Below are positions 10,727 through 20,446 of a stretch of DNA of 64,000 nucleotides, piece by piece. The DNA is taken from contig NC_089285.1 of assembly GCF_963678975.1 (NCBI RefSeq), forward strand, positions 12,587,725-12,651,724, in the 5' to 3' direction. The notes beneath the pieces were generated by a model, which saw only the letters and a list, made by a program, of their open reading frames with translations, searched no databases and was not told the origin of the DNA. This DNA comes from Dysidea avara (lineage: Eukaryota > Porifera > Demospongiae > Dictyoceratida > Dysideidae). Position 1 is the stretch's first letter. Each line of letters opens with the position of its first letter. The position numbers were made by a program, and so were the translations under genes.

Positions 10727-11322
10727 CGTTGGTGGTGATGAGTATCAAGACTGCTGTGACGTCCACACATAAACTCTAAAGGATGGAAAGCTTAGGCTAC
10801 ACTATTGGAATTCTCCATATAAACAGCTTACGAGTATGCGGAATAATATTGTAAACTTCCGAATACATTACGTGATTTTAATGTTCAATAATAAGTACCA
10901 TTCGATAATAGGTCACTTACGCTACACTAAAAGTGTCGATCGCATGCAAACTTCCTTGGATTTGGCATTTCCAACAGCCCTCTGCGGTATTTGTGAATCC
11001 ATCGAGAACAAGAATCACAATTGATCCACTGCATTTTGTCACCTTCAATTCTGCCAATAATGCACTTCACAATTTATGTCAGAATCTGTTTCAATATAAA
11101 AGCATATGAACAACGGTACTTGAATCTTATAAGGGGTTTTACCTAATATGTAAGATCTCCTACATTGTAAGTACAGTGGAACCTCGATTATCCAAGCACC
11201 AATTAACCGAACTCTTGATTATTAGAACACCAAATCGATTGCTCAATTAGGGTATCTTGTCAACAAGTGTATGTTTTATTAGAGTAGTTGAGCAAACCTC
11301 CATATCCGTACTTTAGTAAGCC
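10727..11322. mobile_element. Spacer with a pogo/Tc1-like TIR fragment at 11172
   Basis: CAGTGGAACCTCGATTATCC at 11172 matches the terminus of the complete element at 60967-61206 (CAGTGGAACCTCAGTTATCC). A TTTTATTAGAGTAG motif follows at about 11276. The right terminus is not found, so this copy looks truncated. The rest of the interval has no supported gene. Confidence 0.5.
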
Positions 11323-11807
11323 TTAACTTAATTCTACATTTTCTTCTGTGGCTGAATCTTTGTATTCAAGTATTGTATTTATTGAGTAAGTTGGACTCAA
11401 TGCACACTTTCTTGATCCCAAAAGAGAAATGCCTGATATTTCTTTTACTACATGGTTCTTTGTTGTCACCAGGTGGAAATAAGCAGCTGTCAAAATCTGG
11501 ATGAGTATATTTTGGAAAATGCTATTCATCTTTTAGCTGTATTCTGCAGTGTAGCTAAGCCATTGGACTTTGTAGCCTCAGCCTCATAGTTAGCTTCCAT
11601 TTTTCCTGCATTAATCCAATACGCTGTAACCCAAGATTGAGGGTGAACATAACTTGTTCCACTGGGTTGCGCCATGAATGTGCTAGTGCAATTCAAGCAG
11701 CACAAAGAGAAATCAAGGTTGCAAGCCGGAAACAAAGCAATGAAGGACAACAAAACTAAGACATAGGTCAATCGATGATCAGGTCCATTGTCACTATACA
11801 AAAACAA
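11323..11807 (-). pseudogene. Fragment of a repetitive transposon-type ORF (SDNGPDHRLTYV motif)
   Basis: Two minus-strand frames abut: 11807-11526, with FLYSDNGPDHRLTYVLVLLS and a hydrophobic continuation, and 11529-11323, with KEISGISLLGSRKCA. I recall the YSDGGPDHRLTY-type motif from uncharacterised multicopy ORFs of marine invertebrates, so a mobile element is the likely source. The second part is about 75-80% identical to 13966-14165, which supports multicopy origin. No complete gene is present. Confidence 0.5.
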
Positions 11808-13035
11808 AACACTTCTCTGATCATCAGCAGAGGAGGAAAGTATGGAAACAAACTCAGTAGCATGTCGTGTAGGGGAAGAAGGTTGAAATGCAGCATCTAT
11901 ATAGCCGATATGCCCCTGACCGCTATACCAAGGTCCCTCTTTTGTCTGGAGTATCCACCACTAACACAACCGATTGGGCAATACTGTACTTTGTAAAGTT
12001 GTGATCCCTACCTCAAAGGTAGTACCAGCTTGAACTAGAGCTTTAAGTAGTAATTGAGATCTCTGCTGAATGAATGTCTACTTAGCTAATTCTATTAATG
12101 CATTTGATATAATTTAGTAGTTCATCCTCACTGTCAGAGTTATCACTTAAAACAACTGACCACTCTTTAGCCGACATCATTTTGATGTCTTCTATTTCAT
12201 CTAGTAAGTTACCATTACAATATATAGACTAAGACCACACATGCATGTACAGTAATGTAATCGTTATACCTGTTGATCCTATAAAATATGTCTGAAATCC
12301 TCTTGTTCTGTAACCTTATGCTGAAACATCACTTTCTGGATATCACTTGATAGTTCTTCAGCTATATTGAATCCCCCTTCAACACTTAGTTCTTAGATGC
12401 TTCAACTGCCTTTTCTTGTTTCGGATAGCTTTTCAAAGAGACGCTATATGTGTTGGTCTTTGAGGGGTTCGCAACTGGCATATATTAATTCTAGGGCTTT
12501 GTGGTACCTTTAGACACTAGCACACAGTAACTGGTGTATGTTATTAACCAGTAGAATCTATACATGCCGAACTGTGCAATGTCTCTCAACTCTCTCCACT
12601 GTAAAGTAAAATGATTCTTCCAACACTGCTACAAGTTGTTTTTTTGTGTGTATATAGCAAGCAAGCCTGTGAAAATCCCATTTTACGCTGGTAAAAAAAG
12701 CTCAGTAAGTATAAAATTCAGATTTGCTGGGACAGTAAAACAACCCCACCACACACTCTAGTGTGGTGAGAAAAATTAAATTAACAGTACTCCATTATTT
12801 GTTATAAATTTCTGCTGTGTTAGCCCCCATTCCCTCAAGAGGAATTTAACCCTGGATATTAGTCAAAATAATTCCTCCAAATATCAGCCTTTCTCAACCT
12901 CGTGTATTTGGTATCAAAAGGATGTCATTCACTGTAGGTCTGACCACCCACCCAAGTCTTGCCTTTATGCACTTACTCACAGATATAAGTAATCACTACA
13001 CTTGCTGATGTCTGCTGATTACTCCATCTGTCAAG
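11808..13035. other. No supported gene
   Basis: Only short frames and AT-rich sequence are seen. Minus-strand phrases near 12370-12470 could be further decayed transposon coding sequence but show no motif I can name. The last ~100 bp may belong to the retroelement fragment that starts at 13036. Confidence 0.4.
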
Positions 13036-13482
13036 GTGTATGCCGATTTACCAAATTTCTATGCTCATAGTGTCCCCCAAACAACCATTCCAAATGACCT
13101 ACTAATAACTTCTTACCATCCAGACATTATGATATACAATTCCCAGAGCCCATCTATTTTCCTGTTAGAGTTAACTTTCCCTCTTGACTCTGCTCAGCCT
13201 ATTCGGGCTGCACAAGACAGGAAACAGAATAAAGTTGAATATCTCCAGTTACTGGCTGAATCTGACTGCCTTAACATCCCTAATTACTATGGTACAATTG
13301 AGATAACAGTGCTGGGCCACTACCATCTTTCTACAATCAAGAATCTGCTTAATGTATTAAATTTTGTTCATCCCTAGCCGAGTACATCAAAGTCTTTCAT
13401 CAAGAAATGTCTAGACAATACTGCCTCTGCCAGTAGAAAGATTTTTCTGGCAAAGAGTTGTAAGGAGTGGAACACTAATTAG
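13036..13482 (+). pseudogene. C-terminal fragment of a non-LTR-type retroelement ORF (PD-(D/E)XK-like region)
   Basis: The plus frame reads VYADLPNFYAHSVPQTTIP, then HPDIMIYN and FLLELTFPLD, then DRKQNKVEYLQLLAE and YYGTIEITVLGHYH. The D ... ELT ... K arrangement resembles the endonuclease-like C-terminal region that I recall in reverse-transcriptase ORFs of sponges. One in-frame TAG (13375-13377) is followed in the same frame by SKSFIKKCLDNTAS and KIFLAKSCKEWNTN to a second stop at 13480-13482, so the fragment has a nonsense mutation. No RT domain is found upstream. Confidence 0.6.
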
Positions 13483-13907
13483 GTTAAGTAGTTACTTATA
13501 TCAGTTGTATCTTATGTTTTTATTTTTGTGTTTTTTCCCTTTCCTGCCATGCCTACATTGGTTCCATTTGTGGTCCTATTTGTGGTTGCATGTTGTCCGA
13601 GGACTCACATGCTTACATTTTTTGTCATTGTTGTTTTATTGTTTTGTACATATTTTCATCATTCATGATGGTCTGTCATGAAGTTGCACACCTTTTGAAA
13701 TTGGCTTCTTGTCTTTGCAGTCACATATCAATAATTATGTCTTTGTTTCCTAAGGTGGTCTTTTTCCACATTTACATATTATATTTATACCTGGGTCTGT
13801 TGGCTCTGTATCCATAATGTAGTTTTTTGTTTTTTTTAGTTTATAGTCAGTGTTTTCAACAAGTACTTTAATGTCTTTGGTTTAAGCTGCTATGCTATGA
13901 TCAAGAG

Positions 13908-14243
13908 TTAATTATTAACTCTTGCTATGATTTGGTTCCATAAACCATCTTTTAAACTTAATTCTACATTTTCTTCTGTGGCTGAATCTTTTTCACTGAT
14001 TTTGAGTAAGTTGCAATCGATGCACGCTTTCTTGATCCCAAAAGAGAAATGCCTGATATTTATTTTACTACATGATTTGTCACCATGTGGAAGTAAGCAG
14101 CTGTCAAAATCTGGATGCGTATATTGTGTTTTTTGGAAAATGCTTCTTATCATTTGATCACCTGTACCTTTAATGACATCTATTGTATCATGTAACCAGC
14201 TGTGATAAAATACAATCCTACCAGCACCACTAAAGTTCTGCAC
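13908..14243 (-). pseudogene. Repetitive ORF fragment, paralogous to 11323-11530
   Basis: A 111-codon minus-strand frame contains HSWLHDTIDVIKGTGDQMI and DSATEENVELSLKDG. The DNA at 13966-14165 aligns with 11326-11526 (shared runs such as TCTACATTTTCTTCTGTGGC and TTGATCCCAAAAGAGAAATG). Two copies within 2.6 kb, both next to other TE fragments, indicate transposon coding sequence. Function not recognised. Confidence 0.5.
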
Positions 14244-14379
14244 TAGATGCTGGAATCACTAAAAGCTGTCTTGCTCAATAAAGGGAAACTATCGTTTATT
14301 GGCAGGTTTAAGTACTGCTTCTAAGTCCTCCTCATCATTTCAAGCGCTTTGACATCACAGCTTTTTCATTGGGTAGATA

Positions 14380-14600
14380 TACACATCTTTGCAACTTCCA
14401 TGGCATTCTTTTTAACAATATCTGCAGCCTGCTCCACCACTCATCTGTATCCTTCACAAATAAAAACCCTTTTAAGGGAAGGGTCTAGATAGTAGGCAGC
14501 AATATGCAAAGCAGTTATGTTTTCGCACATCTTAGTATCTAAGGCCATTACTAAACTCCTCACATCCTGCTGCAGTATCTAAAGGTAAGACAAACTTGTG
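14380..14600 (-). pseudogene. hAT-like transposase fragment
   Basis: On the minus strand an open stretch reads DTKMCENITALHIAAYYLDP followed by SLKGFLFVKDTDEWWSRLQI. The H-x-A-x3-LDP-x2-K pattern is characteristic of the region before the C-terminal dimerisation domain of hAT transposases. No start or complete catalytic core is found, so this is a remnant. Its order relative to 13908-14243 suggests they may belong to one decayed element. Confidence 0.5.
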
Positions 14601-15299
14601 CAGAAGTAGAAGTATATACACCACATTAATATGTTGGCATATGGGCTGGATGGTGTTGACACAGTGTGATTTCTGACCAGTTCAAGAAATTTAACTAAGT
14701 GTGGAGAATATTATGACTTAGCAACTGTTAGTTGAGTTGTTTGGTTTAAAATCTTTACCACCAACATTCGTTCCTGGTATCTAAATATATTCTCTGCAGA
14801 TAATTGTATATTGCTGCTTACAGCTAGTCTCAATGATCCCCTCAATCTCTAGGTAGTGTACTGCCTACACCATCTACTGACCTAGGAGGTTGCCAGTAAG
14901 GGATGGGCTACACCTTTTTCAGCTACTGTCCACAACCAGCAAGTGACTGTGGTCCTAGAGTTCACCATCAGAGTTATTCACACACAGTGATTTTGAGGGT
15001 AACAACTAGCCCACCACAGTCAATAGACTAACACTATCATATATATGTCACTAACATAGTCCTGGATATCAACTCTTGTAAAGGTCACTGAATTGTGTGA
15101 CATTGAGAGTTGATGTCTGGCTAGCTATGCTTTACTGCATCGTGGCATACAAACATAAGTAGAGAGAATGTCACAGTGTCGTTACATGGTGTAAGCTCAT
15201 TGCAGTTGCTGGAATACAAAGTTCTAAGAGACAAACACAATTCTGACACACTGCATTAACCTTGTAGTAGTCATGTGATCAGGAAAAGATAATTTTCTA
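14601..15299. other. No supported gene
   Basis: Short frames only. The text at 15050-15125 contains a small inverted repeat (GGATATCAACTCTTGTAAAG / GAGAGTTGATGTCTGG). Nothing else is recognised. Confidence 0.4.
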
Positions 15300-16580
15300 G
15301 AAAGGTCTTAAATTCTACGGAGAAACTGCAAAGTTTGTGTATATTCCATGGAAAAGTGATATTCTCCAACTACTGGTGATTTGCAAGAGACTAAAAGAAT
15401 TGAAAGTTAGATTAACAGTATATACTCTGTTGGAAATAACACTGGTTTCTTGGCTGGACAAGTGGGTAATAGAGGGAGCGCAGCCACAAAATTTAAACTT
15501 TACTGTTGGAAAATATATTCCATTAACCAATTTAGTAAAACATTGGCTTCGATTGAACCCTTGTTCACCTACTGGCCACACTGGTTGTCTTAAAGTTTCT
15601 ATTATAAATAGTCTGAAAGTTTCTATGGATCTTTTTCCTGCAATACCAGACTTTCAGTTGCAGTTTGGTCGATCATGCACCCTGCAATTTTTGAAACCCA
15701 GCAACTGACTCTACTTATGGTGGTAAGGTACTACACAAGGCAATGATGATGGAGTGCAGGAGTGAAAGTGGATGTAGTTACTTCAACAGTGATATTACTG
15801 ATATTAGTTTTGTGACGCAGTTTGTTCTGGTCACCAAGAACAACTAGCTATGGTTTTCCTAACTTATGACATCTTGACTTACAAGGAAATCATCCTTGCT
15901 TAAAGCAATTACAAGGTTTACATACAATTTCTGTTCATTGTAAAAATCTTCAAGGTCTAAATATTCTACATAATCTTGGTTGATGTTAAACTAGCCATCG
16001 ACTTGTGTGTATTAATACCTTGGGAAGAGGATGGGAAAGAAATTATTACCTCATTTGTAAGTTTAAAGGCATTACAATTGAAGATAAAGGTTGCTCTGAT
16101 TGGAAGCGAAAATAGAGTAGACTATCAATACTGTCCAACTTTCCATCACTCGTTCACTGCTTTGTGGGCTATATTGATATTGAATTCTTTGTCAGTAGTT
16201 GTTCAAAGCTCAAACACATTAGGTCCTCTGGCTGTTTTTCAACAAGGCAGTGGTTATCCATCCAAAGTCAGAACTTGGAACAGTTGTGTATTATTTACTC
16301 ACGTGAGCAGTGCTCATATCAAGATAAGCTTGTCCTAAGATTCATGCAGTCAGTATCAGCTCGTGGTGGACTGGTACATGTAGTTATGTATGGATGTATA
16401 CTGCATGATGATGGTGTTATTGCTCTGGTAGGAAATTCTCCAAATCTCTTGGCATGCCACATTTCTGCAGGCTGCATCTTGAAAGCCCCAAGCTCTAACA
16501 GCTGTAAAACCGTTACATTGGAAGATATGACAATGATGGCAATGAGGAGATTTTCCGATAGGAAGCTATTTACGTGTTGA
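15300..16580 (+). pseudogene. Decayed leucine-rich-repeat-like coding sequence
   Basis: Plus-strand frames at 15337-15708, about 15880-15970 and 16164-16580 show repeated leucine-rich phrases: CKNLQGLNILHNLG, FPSLVHCFVGYIDIEFFV, CSKLKHIRSSGC, LVHVVMYGCILHDDGVIAL and NSPNLLACHISAGC. Spacing and the C/N ladder resemble cysteine-containing LRRs of F-box/LRR or similar proteins. The frames are separated by stops and frameshifts with no convincing splice sites, so I call it a pseudogene or a fragment of an expanded LRR family. A working gene with unseen introns is not excluded. Confidence 0.4.
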
Positions 16581-18435
16581 AGTTTTAACTTGTCCAACTT
16601 CTTCAATATTGCTATTGACAGTGTTTCTAAAATTTTGCCAGTTCTTCGCAGTTGAAGATTTCATCTCTCTGTTGTATAACTGACAACGTTTCAAAAATCC
16701 ATGCAGAGTTCCATCAACCATGGAAATAATTATATGCATCAATAGCAGCATCTTAAGCTACTTGTTGTCCAACATCCCTGTTTCTACATCGATGCATAAA
16801 CCTTTAAGTGTAGGGGAAATAAATGTATTTGCATGGCCAAGCATCCATTCTGGAGTTCCACTTGGTTCAAATAGGATTCTGGTGGTAACAAGAGTCAGAA
16901 TTTTTCCTTTTGAATAGTGATGCGCAGAATAAAATGCACTTCTTCATGGCTTGGTCCCTCATCACAAGCACCATCTACATGAATACAATCAATAGATTTA
17001 GGAAGATTAATTGAAAGATTGAAGAACACAGGATGTAGGTGGATTCTAACAGTTCAAACTCAGCGGCATGTTGAGCTGGACATTTTTCATGGACCTTAGA
17101 TGCTTTAACAAATTGTATGACATTGTCTGAAGAAGTGACAAATGTTTGTTAACAAAACCAGTTCTTGTAGTTAAAACATTTTTTCAGGCTGTTTGCAAGT
17201 TGTTAGCATGTCAAGTCTAAAGCCAGTGGCTTCATCTCAATTATTGTTTAAAATATCTCTTCCATCCTCATATTGTATTGTGTGCAGACCTTTATAAAAA
17301 GTAGCACTCCAAAATGCATCGGGATTGAATTTTAAAATATTCCTTCCTACAACGCCGGCTAGTAACTTTAGCTGCATTCTGGTACCTTTTAGCAGACATT
17401 CGCCTCTTATTTCTTGGAACACATAATTGCACAACAGTGCCACAAGAGAGATGACATCTTGAAGGTGAAGACAGATACCTTCATAGGTTGCTTTCTGTTT
17501 CAGCTTAATATTGCCATGGAATGTTGACACTCCAATTTGCCTCCGTTCATCAACTCTACCATTTCTATCTTGAGCATGTGCCTCTATGGTTTCCCTATAT
17601 CAGGGAATTCTTTCAATATCACCCAGCTTCACTGGGTAATAAACAAATGTGATATAGTAATGGTCTTTTTTGAGCCACATATGATCAAGTCATCTGTATA
17701 GTAGCACAATAGATGCATATATCTTCATAAATTGCTGAATAATAAAGCTTTTCAATGGCATCTCCACACTGATCTTTTCTTTTACTACTACATTAGCCAG
17801 GTTGCATGAAAGATCAAGGTCTTCCAATGAAGCACCACAGGTATACACAACACCTTCCAATATAGACTCTAGTTGAGTATGCTCAGAAAGTGTTAATTTT
17901 TGTTTAGACCCCAAAATTGATTGTAAACATGATTGCAAACATGATATGTAGAGTTTACCATGCGATTCACCCCTACCCATCCAAGTCCAACACTTTTTGT
18001 CAAAAAAAGGCAACAAGAGCATAATGATTGAAAAGTTTATCTTTTTTTGTTTTCTCAGGAACCAATGAAGGGAGATTCTTCTTATCAATTTGTCTCTGTG
18101 ATTCCATCACAATGGTAAACACATTCCTTAGAGTGGAGATAGTTGATGTCAATGCTGCTTCCAACTCTTCCCAAAGCCTAACTAATATTTTTATGTGCTG
18201 TCCAAATATCACACAAACCTCATCAACAAGAACGTTTTCACCCACAATACTTAGAGAATTCTTGCATGAACCAACAAAGACTTGTTCCAGTTCTGTTCAT
18301 GGGCAATAAAAGTTTGAAAAAGTAGGCAAATTTTATGTGTCCACATGCCCTATTTTCACAGGCCCAGTCACATAGATTAGTGTGCTCATCATGCAACATT
18401 ACTGACCTAATGCAGTCAGCTGCAGACATTTTTCA
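16566..18435 (-). pseudogene. Decayed transposon-type ORF with a DEGPSHEEV motif
   Basis: Read on the minus strand, recognisable blocks occur in order: KASKVHEKCPAQHAAEFELL (about 17120-17060), IDCIHVDGACDEGPSHEEVH (about 17000-16930), KILTLVTTR, SYLNQVELQNGCLA (about 16870), frameshifting to GHANTFISPTL, then a remnant of a DAYI..VDGT region (about 16740-16700). I recall this DEGPSHEEV / LNRVELQNGC set from multicopy uncharacterised ORFs of sponges and cnidarians. Upstream frames (18435-17237) are open in pieces, including HTIQYEDGRDILNN at about 17250. The segment 17690-18088 also has an LRR-like phrase (GASLEDLDLSCNLANV), so the boundary with the neighbouring LRR remnant is uncertain. Multiple stops and frameshifts. 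Confidence 0.5.
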
Positions 18436-18948
18436 AAGGCGCTTATAATTTCTAATTGATGTAAACATTGTGTGAGGCACTGTGATTGGCCATATATATG
18501 ATGAATGTTCTATTAGAGTATTTGACTATTTATCTCAATCTTGGTGGTCTCGGGTGGGTAATATGTACATTGCTTTAATGTGTGTGCATAGCTGCTACTA
18601 TTGCCAAAAGCTTTACTTTAGTGTACATGTGTGTTTGTGTCTTTTAGTATGTGCAAAAGTGTGTTATTGTGTGTATGTACTTCAGTGTGTGCTGCAACAA
18701 ATTCCTCTTGACGAATATATGTACATAATATGGCTTTTGTCAGCTCCATCAGTAAATAATGTGATGTTTGAATATGCAATTGTATACTGCACAGTATAGT
18801 GACACACGTGTATCTAACCTCCTTTGGTGTTAGTCTCACATGCCAGATGGTTTGTTTGGGAACTACAAGTAAATCACCTGGTCACTGTTCTCCACATTCC
18901 ATGACCACAGCTGGAGTGTTGATGGGTTCAATCAGATCAGTTTGTGCT
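18436..18948. other. No supported gene; GT-rich stretch
   Basis: Contains imperfect TGTG-rich sequence at about 18600-18690 and the motif GTTCTATTAGAGTATTTGAC at about 18508. No recognisable coding sequence. Confidence 0.4.
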
Positions 18949-19137
18949 GTTTGGCAATGCTATAAGTGTTGCTATCATGTTAGAAACTATTATATAACTA
19001 AAATAAAAGTTTTAAATATGTCCTGTTCCATGATAGATTCCAGATTCTGAAAACCTGAAGTTTCAATCTCTTAATGTTTCAAGTAGTGTGTAATATCCAA
19101 AGGGGTTTCCTGAAACCCCCCCTCGGTATGCCCCTGG
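18949..19137. mobile_element. Truncated copy of the MITE at 33216-33538
   Basis: From ATGCTATAAGTGTTGCTATC to the terminus CCCCTCGGTATGCCCCTG this segment aligns with 33346-33538 (shared runs TGTCCTGTTCC, ACCTGAAGTTTCAAT, TTTCAAGTAGTGTGTAA). Only the right part is present. Confidence 0.7.
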
Positions 19138-20277
19138 TCTGTAACTATAGTAACACTGTTAAAAGATGATTCACTGCACCAATGGTCAGTAATTCTCCAC
19201 TAAAAATTTCTGTGGCCTAGTAAAAATGTTCCATAATTTTAACCGATTACAGTGGAACCTCTCTTATCCAGGTGGTCTGGTACATACTATGATCCGTATC
19301 CCATAACTAAGAATTGATAGATTTTGGTGACCTATGAAAATGGGCCACTGACTCAAGCAAGGGCTGTGTAAAGTTTTGGCACGTCAATGCTGCAAGTTGC
19401 ATCATACATGGGAAATTGAACAAATCAAGGTTTCTTATGTGTCACTTCCTCAGTGTATTTTGTATACTAAAGAAAGAATTGTATTTTAATTGTTTTGTTT
19501 CAGAGCTACAAAAAGAAGTCATCAAAGATAACATTTAGCAATGGTCATCTATACACTGACAAGACTGAATGGATTAATATTGTGACATCATGCAATTTAT
19601 TATAGTTTTGCATATTCAAATGGCTGTACAGAACAATAATGTGATTGTAACTGGAAAATTTTGAAATTTGCATAATACAAGATTGAATCTGAGAGCATCT
19701 TCAGTGGCATGTGTATAAGTATTGGCATACACAATGACTGTACAAGCTAGTAGATGAATCAGTTATTAATGTAGGCCTTTTAAATAGACCAATGCACTCC
19801 ATTGTAAGTATAGACACATTTTTAAGTGCAGTATCTGCTGAATGTTCTATTAGAGTTAGGTGACTGCTCTATTAGAGTATCTCAATTTGTGAACCTCAAT
19901 GTGCTGACCTGGGCCCTTGTTGGATAATCTTTACTACAAATCCAGTGATAATGCCTTGAAAAGCTAGATGGTTATAAGGTGGGTTCATACTGTGTGACAA
20001 AAGTTCATTCATTATCATGATAATCTTCAGCAACTGATTGATCAAATAAAGTCTAAAAGTGAAGGGGGCTTTAGCCCCTCCCCTAGATCCGCCCTTACAT
20101 AAGAAGTTGTGAGTTCCAGGTGCTCTAACAATTTTAGTGTCTAATTACTGAAGTCAGGTGTCTGCTGCAGCCAAGCATTCCCAATGGTGCATAGCTAGCC
20201 CTAGCTACTTCACTGAGAGATGTTTGACTTGCTGCACAAAATATCTGTTATCACGGAGGGCACCTATTATATAGGTC
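19138..20277. mobile_element. Intergenic region with two partial MITE termini
   Basis: CAGTGGAACCTCTCTTATCC at 19252 is a pogo-like terminus as at 60967. At 20060-20093 the sequence GGGGGCTTTAGCCCCTC...GATCCGCCC is a right terminus of the CAGNGGCGGATC type, and two ATTAGAGT motifs lie at about 19850-19885. No matching opposite ends were found, so both are truncated or interleaved. No gene is seen. Confidence 0.45.
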
Positions 20278-20446
20278 AGACCATAGATAATAGACACCGT
20301 ATGGGGTGTCTATTATCATGGTCAGACTGTCAACCATCTGCGAACTCGCGCTTCTAAATAAATTACACGGAAATGTTCTCCGGCGCGCGCCTGCATTATT
20401 GGATTTCGGGAAATCCAAGTATCAGTCCATGGTCAAATAACTAATT
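20278..20446 (+). promoter_or_regulatory. INTS8 upstream region with a near-perfect hairpin
   Basis: AGACCATAGATAATAGACAC at about 20278 pairs with GTGTCTATTATCATGGTCAG ending near 20325, leaving a loop of a few bases. It is followed by a locally GC-rich stretch (GAACTCGCGC, CCGGCGCGCGCC) before the INTS8 start codon, consistent with a promoter/5'UTR. No TATA box at a clear position. Promoter assignment is by location only. Confidence 0.4.

Noticed and set aside
16164-16606. Overlapping plus and minus ORFs both considered as genes
   Set aside because: Plus frame has LRR-like phrases; the minus frame 16319-16606 shows no motif and is treated as a shadow, apart from its extreme end that abuts the transposon remnant.
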